DNA from: Anaerolineales bacterium
GTDB lineage: Bacteria > Chloroflexota > Anaerolineae > Anaerolineales > Villigracilaceae
Assembly (NCBI GenBank): GCA_029933275.1
Contig: JAOZOM010000003.1
Span: forward strand, 2,860 to 23,722
Direction of reading: 5' to 3'
DNA: 20,863 nt
Notes under the pieces: generated by a model
What the model was told of the DNA's origin: nothing
What the model saw: only the letters and a program-made list of their open reading frames with translations
The model's database searches: none
Part shown: positions 12,988-20,309 of the stretch, in pieces
Layout: each line of letters starts with the position of its first letter
Numbering within the stretch: position 1 is the first letter of the stretch
Program-made: the position numbers and the translations under genes

Positions 12988-15009
12988 ATGAATACTTCTA
13001 AAGTTAAGAAATTTTTAATCGGAGAACCTTTCCCAACAAGCATGGCAATCCATGAGCGTTTGGATAAAGTACGCGCGTTGGCGGTTTTCGCTTCCGACCC
13101 GATTAGCAGTAACGCCTACGCGACCGAAGCGGTGATGAGCATTCTTATCGTGATGGGGAGCGGTGCGTTAAATATGACCATGCCAATCGTAATGGCAATT
13201 GCCGCGTTGGTTCTAATTGTGGTTTTCAGCTATATCCAAACCATCATGCACTACCCAAAGGGCGGCGGTTCTTATATTGTTGCAAAAGATAATCTCGGCA
13301 CACTCCCTTCGCTAATTGCGGCTGGCGCGTTGCTAACGGATTATTCGCTCACCGTTTCGGTTTCGGTTTCAGCAGGCATCCGCGCCATTGTTTCCGCTTT
13401 TCCAGAAATCTACGATTATCGAGTTTTGCTCGCACTGGGGACTATCGCCCTGCTGACTTGGATGAACCTGCGCGGGGTGCGCGAAAGTGGCTCTATTTTC
13501 GCTCTTCCCACCTATGCTTTTATCGGTGGCGTAATCTTGGTCATCGTTATTGGCTTGATACGCAGCTTTGGACTCTTCGGTGCAGCTCCTCTTGTCCCAC
13601 AAACTATTTCTACCGAGCTTCTAACAGAAGACCTAACGCAACTCGGCATGATTTGGATTTTATTGCGCGCGTTTGCGGCTGGCTGTACCGCCCTGACCGG
13701 AATCGAGGCAATTAGCGATGGCGTGCAAGCCTTCAAACCGCCCGAATCTAAAAATGCCGCCCAAACGATGGTTACGATGGGCATTATCGCCATGTCCCTT
13801 TTTATAGGGATCAGCTATTTGTCTACCCATTTGAACTTGATTCCCACTCATCACGATAGTTTACTCTCACAACTGACGCGTACCGTTGTCGGTGAAGGGT
13901 TTCTCTATTATTGGGTACAAATTTTTACGATGCTCATTCTCGTCTTAGCGGCAAATACCGGCTACCAAGATTTTCCCCGTCTCGGCTATTTTCTCGCTCG
14001 CGATAAATTCATGCCGCGCTGGATGACCAATCAAGGCGACCGTCTTGTTTTCAACGGTGGCATTCTTACGCTCGCAACGGTCTCATCCGTCATCATCATC
14101 ATTTTCCACGCAGACGAGTTTGCAATGCTTCCTCTCTACGCGATTGGCGTGATGCTCAGTTTTACTATTTCGCAAGCAGGGATGGTCAAATTAATGACCA
14201 AAGTCTCCAAGTTAAAACCCGACGAGAGTATGGATACCCTCGAAACGCATCTTCATCACGAAAAGGGTTGGCAATGGAAGCGCGTTGTCAACGCAGTCGG
14301 CGCAACCACCACTGCCATCGTCTTTCTCGTTCTGGTTGTCACCAAATTTGTCGAAGGCGCGTGGATTGTCGTCCTGCTCATCCCGCTGATTATTATGATG
14401 TTCTATAAGATTCGCGGTCATTATAATAATGTTTCCGGTTGGTTGAGCACGCGCACCATTGTAGAAAACGAAATCAGCGAAGTCGCCGATGTGGTCATCC
14501 TCCCAATTGGCGATGTTCATCGCGGTACCGTACGCGCCCTCCAATACGCCCAACGTCTCTCTACCGATGTTCGCGCTGTTTACGTCTCAACCGATAATGC
14601 GCTTAAAGAACGCTTCTTAAAACGCTGGCAAAAATTCCCATCATTAACCAAAAATGTAAATTTGGTTGGCATAGATTATGACTACCGCGATTTCCTAACC
14701 CCCTTGATTGAATATATAGAAGAAGTCAACAACATAGAATTCCCCGATTGCACCATCACGGTCGTCATTCCAGAAATCGTTACAGATAATCTTGCGACCA
14801 GCATCCTTCACAATAAAACCGCTTTCTTATTGCGGCAACGGCTACGAAAATATCTTGATATTATTATTATTGAGATTCCTTTCCACATTCTGCCTCCCCC
14901 GAAAAAAGCGGATCATAAATTCACCGGCGTGGCAGATAAAATCCCCGACTCGCCCATAGAATCTCAAAACAATGCAAAGGATGTGGACGAAAAGCCTGCT
15001 ACCGATTAA
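12988..15009 (+). CDS. KimA-like APC superfamily potassium transporter
   Basis: Resembles KimA (formerly YdaO) of Bacillus, a high-affinity K+ importer of the APC superfamily. The 673-residue protein has about 12 membrane helices (30-480) and a C-terminal cytosolic UspA-like domain (about 490-640), where c-di-AMP is known to act in KimA. Residues matching the KimA ion path are present: Asp37 and Tyr44 in ASDPISSNAYATE, and Asp118-Tyr119 in LLTDYSLTVSVSVSAG. SALTGIEAISDGVQAF-like and LAANTGYQDFPRL-like stretches also match. The ATG at 12988 is preferred over 12961 because GAGGAA lies 4 nt before it and the protein then starts as relatives do (KKFLIGEP). A KimA role is inferred from similarity recalled, not tested; an amino-acid carrier is the alternative. 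A strong terminator follows. Confidence 0.87.
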   Translation: MNTSKVKKFLIGEPFPTSMAIHERLDKVRALAVFASDPISSNAYATEAVMSILIVMGSGALNMTMPIVMAIAALVLIVVFSYIQTIMHYPKGGGSYIVAKDNLGTLPSLIAAGALLTDYSLTVSVSVSAGIRAIVSAFPEIYDYRVLLALGTIALLTWMNLRGVRESGSIFALPTYAFIGGVILVIVIGLIRSFGLFGAAPLVPQTISTELLTEDLTQLGMIWILLRAFAAGCTALTGIEAISDGVQAFKPPESKNAAQTMVTMGIIAMSLFIGISYLSTHLNLIPTHHDSLLSQLTRTVVGEGFLYYWVQIFTMLILVLAANTGYQDFPRLGYFLARDKFMPRWMTNQGDRLVFNGGILTLATVSSVIIIIFHADEFAMLPLYAIGVMLSFTISQAGMVKLMTKVSKLKPDESMDTLETHLHHEKGWQWKRVVNAVGATTTAIVFLVLVVTKFVEGAWIVVLLIPLIIMMFYKIRGHYNNVSGWLSTRTIVENEISEVADVVILPIGDVHRGTVRALQYAQRLSTDVRAVYVSTDNALKERFLKRWQKFPSLTKNVNLVGIDYDYRDFLTPLIEYIEEVNNIEFPDCTITVVIPEIVTDNLATSILHNKTAFLLRQRLRKYLDIIIIEIPFHILPPPKKADHKFTGVADKIPDSPIESQNNAKDVDEKPATD

Positions 15010-15050
15010 AAAGTATTTTCTATTCCCTTTGCTTTTCCTCCTTAAACGAA

Positions 15051-15092
15051 AAGACCTGACAGATTTTAAAAACCTGTCAGGTCTTTTTTTTT
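15051..15092 (+). terminator. Rho-independent terminator of the KimA-like gene
   Basis: AAGACCTGACAG (15051-15062) pairs perfectly with CTGTCAGGTCTT (15074-15085) and nine T residues follow from 15084. The facing gene ends at 15091, so the element may stop transcription from both sides. Confidence 0.92.
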
Positions 15093-16350
15093 ACCCAACA
15101 ATCTCTATCAACGCCTCCCCCAACTTCCTTATTTCTTCAATTGTGTTGTAATGCGCCGCGCCAACGCGTACCATCCCGCCGCTTTCTTCTAAACCTAGCT
15201 GCTCGGTGACGTTTAGCGCATAATAATTCCCATCCCAAACATAGATGCCGCGCTCGCCGAGCATCTCCGCTACTTTATGCGGATGCAAGTCTCCGAGCCG
15301 AAAAGAAAAGGTCGCCACGCGTTCATCGGTGCGGCGAGAATCTGTCAGCCCGTAAATTTTCAACTTCGGCACAAATTCCAGCGTTGAGAGCAATGCCTGA
15401 TTTAGCTCCTGCTCGTAAGCATGGATTGCGGTCATCGCTTTTTTGAGCGTCAGAACGCGCCCTGAATACCCATCTTCAACAAAAAGATCGCCATATTCTT
15501 CGCCAAACTCTTTGCCAATCCATTCAAAATACTCAATTGCGCCTAAAACACCAGCAATCCCTTCGTGATTTTGTGTTCCCGTCTCAAATTTATCGGGGAG
15601 TTCATTGCTTGCGGGGCGCACTTTATAGGCAAATAGTTCTTCGAGCAGATTTCTCTTTCCGTAGAGAATCCCAGCATGAGGTCCGAAGTATTTATAAGAG
15701 GAGGAAACCAGAAAATCGGCATCTGTTTTCTGCACATCAATCACACCGTGCGGGGCAAATTGGACTGCATCCACGTAAACCAGGGTCCCGACTTCATGCG
15801 CCATTTTGATGATTTTGCGAATCGGGTTAATCGTCCCCAACGAGTTGGAGGCATAGCCCACCGCGAGGAGCTTCGGCTTCCGTTCGAGGGCGCGTTGCAA
15901 ATCGTCGAGATTCAGCGTCCCCTTTTCGAGGTCGAAGCGAACCCAGTTCACGTTAACACCCCGATCTTGGGCGGCAAGCAGCCACGGGGTCACGTTCGCA
16001 TCGTGGTCAAGTTTCGTGACCACAATCTCATCGCCCGCTTCCCACATCCGAGAAATCGAGCGGCTGAGATGCAAAGTCAGCGTGGTCATATTATTGCCAA
16101 AAATAATTTCAGCGGGGCTAGCGGCGTTGTAAAAATCCGCCATCGCCTGATGCGCTTCGGCAAGAATCGCATCGGATTCTATGCTGGTTGCAAACGCGCC
16201 TTCATGATTGGCGTTGCTTTCGATGAGATATTTTTGCATCCTATCGAGGCTTTGTTGGCAAATTTGCGTACCGCCTGGACCATCAAAAAAGATTGCAGGG
16301 CGCGACAAAGCAGGAAATTGGGCGCGGATTTTGGGAATATTGAGAGCCAT
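15091..16350 (-). CDS. Cysteine desulfurase-like PLP enzyme of the VC1184 subfamily, lacking the catalytic Cys
   Basis: Class V aminotransferase-fold PLP enzyme resembling the VC1184 subfamily of desulfurase-like proteins. The 419-residue protein shows FFDGPGGTQ (21-29), NANHEGAF (46-53), KLDHDANVTPW (113-123), the PLP-contacting VDAVQF (193-198) and the Schiff-base lysine Lys220 in SSSYKYFGPH. The cysteine that takes sulfur in SufS/IscS is missing: the C-terminal third has none, and the only cysteine in the protein is Cys31. It is therefore unlikely to be a sulfur-transfer enzyme and may be another PLP lyase or transaminase; the substrate is unknown. AAGGAG lies 6 nt before the ATG. It is divergent from uspA, about 70 bp away, with no suf or isc genes around. 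Confidence 0.88.
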   Translation of the reverse strand: MALNIPKIRAQFPALSRPAIFFDGPGGTQICQQSLDRMQKYLIESNANHEGAFATSIESDAILAEAHQAMADFYNAASPAEIIFGNNMTTLTLHLSRSISRMWEAGDEIVVTKLDHDANVTPWLLAAQDRGVNVNWVRFDLEKGTLNLDDLQRALERKPKLLAVGYASNSLGTINPIRKIIKMAHEVGTLVYVDAVQFAPHGVIDVQKTDADFLVSSSYKYFGPHAGILYGKRNLLEELFAYKVRPASNELPDKFETGTQNHEGIAGVLGAIEYFEWIGKEFGEEYGDLFVEDGYSGRVLTLKKAMTAIHAYEQELNQALLSTLEFVPKLKIYGLTDSRRTDERVATFSFRLGDLHPHKVAEMLGERGIYVWDGNYYALNVTEQLGLEESGGMVRVGAAHYNTIEEIRKLGEALIEIVG

Positions 16351-16385
16351 TTTTTCTCCTTATGGAAAGTGAAAAGCAAAAGTTG

Positions 16386-16391
16386 TATACT
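16386..16391 (+). promoter_or_regulatory. Candidate -10 box of uspA
   Basis: TATACT lies 30 nt upstream of the start codon in the 71-nt divergent gap. No good -35 is seen, so this is tentative. Confidence 0.35.
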
Positions 16392-16421
16392 TAAATTGTA
16401 ACCGAGAAAAGGAGGTTTATG

Positions 16422-16841
16422 ATGTTTAAGAAAATTTTATTAGGCGTTGACGGCTCCGAACACTCACTGCGCGCCGCAGAAAAAGTTGCCGCTTTGGCAA
16501 ATTGCATGAATGCCGATTTGTGGATTGTGGTCGCACATCCGACCGTCCCCGCATATTTGGGCGAACCGAATTTCCAAAATGCGATTGTCGCTCGCTTGGC
16601 AGAATCTAAAAAAACAATGAAGAAAGCACTCGAGGCAGTGGGGGAGATTTCTGGCGAAGTCCATCAAGAAATTTTAGAAGGTTCTGCTGCCGAAGTGGTT
16701 TTAAATGTTGCTGAAACGCGCCATGTTGACCTGATCGTGATGGGCTCACGCGGGCAAAGCAAATTGCGTGGGCTGCTTTTGGGCAGTCAATCGCAAAAAG
16801 TTTTGCAACATGCGCCCTGCCCGGTGATGATTGTTAGATAG
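16422..16841 (+). CDS. Universal stress protein, ATP-binding type
   Basis: UspA-fold cytosolic protein; such proteins are induced in stress or growth arrest and bind ATP. The 139-residue single-domain protein starts MFKKILLGVDGSEHS with the first strand and conserved Asp10. It carries the ATP-binding motif G-x2-G-x9-G-S in GSRGQSKLRGLLLGS, followed by the closing PCPVMIVR. Two ATGs are adjacent; the second (16422) is preferred, since AGGAGG (16410-16415) is 6 nt before it and 3 nt before the first. The gene converges with mobA and overlaps its end by 8 nt with no terminator between. The UspA-like domain of the nearby KimA-like carrier is a separate relative. Confidence 0.93.
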   Translation: MFKKILLGVDGSEHSLRAAEKVAALANCMNADLWIVVAHPTVPAYLGEPNFQNAIVARLAESKKTMKKALEAVGEISGEVHQEILEGSAAEVVLNVAETRHVDLIVMGSRGQSKLRGLLLGSQSQKVLQHAPCPVMIVR

Positions 16842-17418
16842 CTTCTGCTTTGGCAAAATCTTCAAGGGTATTTAAATTCCAAAAACTTAGCCCTTCAGGG
16901 TCAAAAAGAGCCATTTCTTCTTTTGAAAGCGCATAAACTTTAACTTTTTCAAACCAAGAAATCACTTTCCATTGATTTGCGTCGAGTGCGGCTTCAATTG
17001 GAGGGATACAAGCATCTCGCCGATACAAGGCGTGGAGCGGTTCGTAACCAAATTCTGTTTTTGGGATGACGATATCCGCCCCGCGCGTGACGATTAGCTT
17101 GCTTGCCGTTAAGAAGAATTCTTTGCTGGCAAAAGGCAGGTCACATGCCACCACCGCGACAAACTCCCCTTTTGCGGATTTTAGCGCGGTATATAACCCT
17201 CCCAACGCGCCGCGATTGGGACGCAAATCGCGATAAAGTGGCACGCCCAAAAAGCGATACGCGTCTGGGGCATTCGTTGTAATGATGATCTCATCAGCAA
17301 TAGGCGCGAGTCTCTCCATCACAACTTGGATGAGGGGAATGCCGCGAAAGGGCATCAGCGCTTTATCTTGCCCCATCCTGCTCGACTTTCCTCCGGCTTG
17401 AATGGCGAGGGTTAACAT
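16834..17418 (-). CDS. mobA: Molybdenum cofactor guanylyltransferase (MobA-like)
   Basis: MobA links GMP to molybdopterin to form the guanine dinucleotide cofactor used by DMSO-reductase family enzymes. The 194-residue protein has the full nucleotidyltransferase pattern: IQAGGKSSRMGQDKAL (6-21, with Arg14 and Lys19), RPNRGALGGLYTAL (66-79) and the metal-binding ACDLPF (91-96, Asp93). Length fits MobA. No other molybdenum genes are nearby, so a related sugar- or cofactor-nucleotidyltransferase is possible. The ATG at 17418 has no ribosome-binding site but lies 6 nt after a perfect TATAAT on the minus strand, so the message is probably leaderless. Its 3' end overlaps the end of the convergent uspA by 8 nt. 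Confidence 0.88.
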   Translation of the reverse strand: MLTLAIQAGGKSSRMGQDKALMPFRGIPLIQVVMERLAPIADEIIITTNAPDAYRFLGVPLYRDLRPNRGALGGLYTALKSAKGEFVAVVACDLPFASKEFFLTASKLIVTRGADIVIPKTEFGYEPLHALYRRDACIPPIEAALDANQWKVISWFEKVKVYALSKEEMALFDPEGLSFWNLNTLEDFAKAEAI

Positions 17419-17424
17419 GGGCGT

Positions 17425-17432
17425 ATTATAAT
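17425..17432. promoter_or_regulatory. Divergent -10 boxes (ATTATAAT) for mobA and the radical SAM gene
   Basis: ATTATAAT is a palindrome with TATAAT on both strands. On the minus strand TATAAT (17425-17430) ends 6 nt before the mobA ATG, a leaderless arrangement. On the plus strand TATAAT (17427-17432) would start transcription near 17440, giving the radical SAM gene a leader of about 68 nt that begins at the octamer array. Confidence 0.6.
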
Positions 17433-17439
17433 GGGATTC

Positions 17440-17475
17440 AAGTTACAAGTTAGCAAATTTAAAGGTTGGAAAGTT
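17440..17475. repeat. Octamer-phased AAGTT array between mobA and the radical SAM gene
   Basis: AAGTT (17440), AAGTT (17447), AAATT (17455), AGGTT (17463) and AAGTT (17471) are spaced 7, 8, 8 and 8 bp. Read toward mobA the units are NNAACNTT-like and occupy the -35 region upstream of its TATAAT. The similar array before gatC stands in the same position. Confidence 0.6.
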
Positions 17476-17487
17476 AGTGAAAAAAAA

Positions 17488-17502
17488 TACGAAATACGGA
17501 AT
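17488..17502 (+). repeat. Dispersed repeat, family C
   Basis: TACGAAATACGGAAT matches the reverse complement of 10927-10941 at 14 of 15 bases. Its GGA is the only Shine-Dalgarno-like sequence before the ATG at 17508. Confidence 0.55.
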
Positions 17503-17507
17503 AAAAA

Positions 17508-18614
17508 ATGAAACTCTCTCAAAAATTAGACGCATTAACCGCCCCCGGTACGCTTTACGAAAAATTGGATGATCATTCTCTGCGCTGTTTTGCTTGCGCT
17601 CATCGTTGCTTAATCCGCGAGGGAAAACGCGGGATTTGCCAAGTTCGCTTTAATAAAGGCGGTGAGTTGCGCGTTCCCTGGGGCTATGTCGCCGCCCTGC
17701 AAGCAGATCCGATTGAGAAGAAACCCCTCTATCATTTTCTCTCTGGCGAAAATGCACTCTCTTTCGGGATGCTCGGTTGCGACTTACATTGCGACTATTG
17801 CCAAAACTGGTTCACCTCCCAAGCTCTGCGCGATCCAGCATCGGAGGGCGCGGGGAGATTAATCCGCGAGGTGAGCGCAGCGCAGTTGGTCTCGTTGGCG
17901 AAGCAGACCGATTCCAAAATTATCGCATCCACTTATAACGAACCGCTCATCACGGCAGAATGGGCAATAGAGATTTTCAAAAAAGCAAAATCGGCGGGAT
18001 TGAAAACGGTGATGGTCTCCAACGGGAATGCGACCCCCGAATCTCTCGCGGCATTAGTTCCCTATTTGGATGGTTACAAAATCGATCTAAAATCCATGCA
18101 AGAGAAGAACTATCGTCAACTCGGTGGTGCATTACAACCTGTTTTGGATACGATTAAACGCGCTCACGACTTAGGCTTATGGGTAGAAGTCGTCACCTTG
18201 GTTGTGCCAAATTTCAACGATTCCAACGCGGAGTTGTGGGAGGCTGCCCGATTTTTAGCTGGCATTTCCCCCGACATCCCTTGGCATGTAACCGCCTTCC
18301 ACCGCGACTATAAGATGCTCGCCAGCGAGAATACCTCCGCCGAGACTCTCCTCCGCGCCGCCGACATCGGACGAGAAGCCGGTCTCCGCTACGTCTACGC
18401 GGGGAATCTGCACGGGCGTGCGGGAGAATACGAATCCACGCGCTGCCCCAACTGCGACAAAATTCTCATCGAGCGGCGCGGCTTCAGCATCTACGATTAT
18501 CAATTAACAAGAGAGGGCAAATGTCCCCATTGCGAGGCGAAAATTGCTGGCGTGTGGGCAGATACACCGCGAAGGGTCAAGTTACGCGGGACGGGGATGC
18601 CGAGAGTGATTTAG
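17508..18614 (+). CDS. AmmeMemoRadiSam system radical SAM enzyme
   Basis: Radical SAM protein of the AmmeMemoRadiSam type, related to pyruvate formate-lyase activating enzymes; the reaction is unknown. The 368-residue protein has an N-terminal cysteine cluster (Cys27, Cys30, Cys34, Cys44), then GYVAALQADPIEKKPLYHF and the 4Fe-4S motif CDLHCDYC (Cys91, Cys95, Cys98), followed by QNW. SAM-binding features include STYNEPL (141-147) and VMVSNGN (168-174). The C terminus has a zinc-ribbon-like pair, CPNC (313-316) and CPHC (339-342). The partner AMMECR1-like and Memo-like proteins are not in the window. The start at 17508 has only a weak GGA upstream. It is divergent from mobA across an unusual octamer array and ends at a strong terminator. 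Confidence 0.9.
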   Translation: MKLSQKLDALTAPGTLYEKLDDHSLRCFACAHRCLIREGKRGICQVRFNKGGELRVPWGYVAALQADPIEKKPLYHFLSGENALSFGMLGCDLHCDYCQNWFTSQALRDPASEGAGRLIREVSAAQLVSLAKQTDSKIIASTYNEPLITAEWAIEIFKKAKSAGLKTVMVSNGNATPESLAALVPYLDGYKIDLKSMQEKNYRQLGGALQPVLDTIKRAHDLGLWVEVVTLVVPNFNDSNAELWEAARFLAGISPDIPWHVTAFHRDYKMLASENTSAETLLRAADIGREAGLRYVYAGNLHGRAGEYESTRCPNCDKILIERRGFSIYDYQLTREGKCPHCEAKIAGVWADTPRRVKLRGTGMPRVI

Positions 18615-18641
18615 ACTCGGTTTTTTAACGCGCTATATCCA

Positions 18642-18680
18642 GACTTCCGAAGTCTTAAAGACTTCGGAAGTCCTTTTTTT
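18642..18680 (+). terminator. Rho-independent terminator of the radical SAM gene (GACTTCCGAAG family)
   Basis: GACTTCCGAAGTC (18642-18654) pairs perfectly over 13 bp with GACTTCGGAAGTC (18660-18672) around loop TTAAA, followed by seven T residues. Its arm shares 11 bp with the hairpin at 4271-4305. Confidence 0.93.
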
Positions 18681-18684
18681 AAAT

Positions 18685-18740
18685 ATGACCCCACACATGA
18701 CCTCCAGCACTATTCTATATGACCTAAAGGCAGATATAGT
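18685..18740 (+). promoter_or_regulatory. Three ATGACC direct repeats and candidate -10 before the LiaF-like genes
   Basis: ATGACC occurs at 18685, 18697 and 18719, spaced 12 and 22 bp, close to one and two helical turns. A -10-like TATAGT follows at 18735-18740, about 95 nt before the first membrane-protein gene. The layout suggests an activator binding on one DNA face, but the regulator is unknown and the repeats are short. Confidence 0.4.
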
Positions 18741-18790
18741 AGGGGCAGAAAACAGAAAACTCTACCCGCAAAGAAAAAAACTTAGTGTTA

Positions 18791-18815
18791 CTTCGTGGGC
18801 TTTGTGGTGAAAAAA
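18791..18815 (+). repeat. Half copy of the family A repeat
   Basis: CTTCGTGGGCTTTGTGGTGAAAAAA resembles the right arm of the family A repeat at 20261-20294. It ends just before the ribosome-binding site of the next gene, as the other does. Confidence 0.6.
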
Positions 18816-18835
18816 CTTTAGAAGGAGAAAATCTC

Positions 18836-19417
18836 ATGAAAAAAGGCAATATAACCGGTGGATTAATTCTAATTCTGCTCGGCGTATGGTTTTTAGCTGT
18901 GCAACTCGTTCCTCAACTCAAGGCTTGGGCGGCGGGACAATGGTCTCTGGTAATTATTGGCGTTGGCGTAATTTTTCTACTCGCCAGTATCCTTAGCAAT
19001 ATCCCCGGTCTTTCTATCCCTGCATTCATAGTCGGCGGGATCGGCGGTCTGCTTTATTATCAAAACGTGACTGGCGATTGGGCGAGCTGGGCTTATGCTT
19101 GGACACTCATTCCCGGTTTTGTGGGTTTGGGATTGCTCTTTTACAGTATCCAAGCCAGAGATAAAGGCACAGGCTCTGCGGGATTTGTTCTCCTCTTTAT
19201 CAGTGCCGCGTTATTTTTTACCTTCGGTTCATTCTTAGGCGTGCCAAAGCAAATTATTCAGTATTGGCCCATTTTACTCATTATTCTTGGCGCAAACTCT
19301 ATCGTAAAAGCCATTTTTGGGAGTAAAAAAAAGCAAATTACCGAAGCGGCACAACCTGTAGAAACCAAGAACGTCACCGTTGAATTCGCCACAGAAGGAG
19401 AAGAAAATGAAAACTAA
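18836..19417 (+). CDS. DUF5668/LiaF-like integral membrane protein
   Basis: The 193-residue protein has about six hydrophobic segments and a charged C-terminal tail (about 165-193) rich in Lys then Glu. It starts MKKGNITGGLILILLGVWFL, the GG-x-LIxLG-xxFL pattern of the LiaI/DUF5668 membrane region, and a second copy of that pattern (YWPILLIILGANSI) lies near residue 150. Proteins of this kind sit beside LiaF-type envelope-stress sensors, but the function of this one is unknown. The start at 18836 is fixed by AAGGAG 8 nt upstream; a longer frame from 18785 would translate a repeat. Its end overlaps the next gene by 11 nt, so the two are coupled. Confidence 0.85.
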   Translation: MKKGNITGGLILILLGVWFLAVQLVPQLKAWAAGQWSLVIIGVGVIFLLASILSNIPGLSIPAFIVGGIGGLLYYQNVTGDWASWAYAWTLIPGFVGLGLLFYSIQARDKGTGSAGFVLLFISAALFFTFGSFLGVPKQIIQYWPILLIILGANSIVKAIFGSKKKQITEAAQPVETKNVTVEFATEGEENEN

Positions 19418-20204
19418 ATCTACATTTTGGGGCAGCTTGTTTATCGTTGCGGGCGCGTTATTGCTCCTCGATAATCTCGGTATTTTATATATCAACGTCT
19501 GGAAACTGATTTGGCCCACTTTCATCATCGCGGCGGGCGTTTGGACGCTCTTGGCTGCATCCAAAGGCACAGATGTTCTCGAAACTGAAAATCTGTCCGT
19601 CCCGCTCGAAGGCACGAAGCAGGGGAAAATGACCCTGTCTTTCGGTGCCGGACAAGTTAAGGTCACGGGCGATGCGGCAAGAAATCAACTTTTTAGCGGC
19701 TCTTTTGGCGGCGGCGTGGAATATAAATCCAAAAAAGATGGTAAGTTCACAGAAATCACGCTGAAACCCGATTCCACAGATTTTATCCAAAAAATGATGC
19801 CGTGGATGTGGGGCGCACGAGAATGGAATGTGAATTTGAGCCAAGAAGTAGCATGGCAACTTCATTTTGAGATGGGCGCATCGGACACGCAAGTTAATTT
19901 ATCGGATTTGAAGGTAACGGATTTGGAAGTGGACACCGGCGCGAGCAACACAAAAATCATTTTGCCCACTAATGCCGGGCAGACGCACGTGGATTTGAGC
20001 GGGGGTGCCGCCTCTATCGTTTTTGAAGTCCCTGAGGGTGTTGCTGCTCGAATCCAAGTGGACAGCGGCTTAGCTTCGATCAACATCGACCGTGAACGCT
20101 TCCCCCGTGTTGGCAATTATTATAAATCTGATAATTATGAGACAGCCGCCAATAAAGTAGATATTAATGCTGATTTTGGGGCTGGCTCGCTGAGTATTCG
20201 ATAG
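19407..20204 (+). CDS. LiaF-like membrane protein with toast-rack domain
   Basis: The 265-residue protein has two N-terminal membrane helices of the DUF5668/LiaI kind (about 7-50, with GSLFIVAGALLLLDNLGIL). The rest is a beta-rich soluble domain of toast-rack/LiaF type with regular strands: QVNLSDLKVTDLEVDTGASN, KIILP, THVDLSGGAASIVFEVPEG, RIQVDSGLASINID, and a closing VDINADFGAGSLSI. LiaF proteins restrain LiaS-type kinases and respond to cell-wall damage; a similar role here is inference. AAGGAG lies 6 nt before the ATG at 19407 and the frame overlaps the previous gene by 11 nt. No LiaR/LiaS pair is in this cluster; the only kinase in the window lies 10 kb away. Confidence 0.88.
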   Translation: MKTKSTFWGSLFIVAGALLLLDNLGILYINVWKLIWPTFIIAAGVWTLLAASKGTDVLETENLSVPLEGTKQGKMTLSFGAGQVKVTGDAARNQLFSGSFGGGVEYKSKKDGKFTEITLKPDSTDFIQKMMPWMWGAREWNVNLSQEVAWQLHFEMGASDTQVNLSDLKVTDLEVDTGASNTKIILPTNAGQTHVDLSGGAASIVFEVPEGVAARIQVDSGLASINIDRERFPRVGNYYKSDNYETAANKVDINADFGAGSLSIR

Positions 20205-20210
20205 TTCTTT

Positions 20211-20288
20211 ACCACAAAGGACACGAAGGAACACAAAGAAAAAGCAAAAAAAGGTTTTTCCTTTGTGGCACTTTGTGTGCTTTGTGGT
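20211..20288. repeat. Dispersed inverted repeat, family A, best copy
   Basis: Two 28-nt arms (20211-20238 and 20261-20288) start and end with ACCACAAAG and CTTTGTGGT and differ at about five positions, around an A-rich spacer. It fills the gap between two membrane-protein genes, and the ribosome-binding site of the next one follows directly. Confidence 0.8.
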
Positions 20289-20309
20289 GAAAAAAGCAGG
20301 AGCAAAATT

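Noticed and set aside
15676..16401. A 241-codon plus-strand ORF
   Set aside because: It is antisense to the PLP enzyme gene, which has full family motifs and a strong ribosome-binding site.
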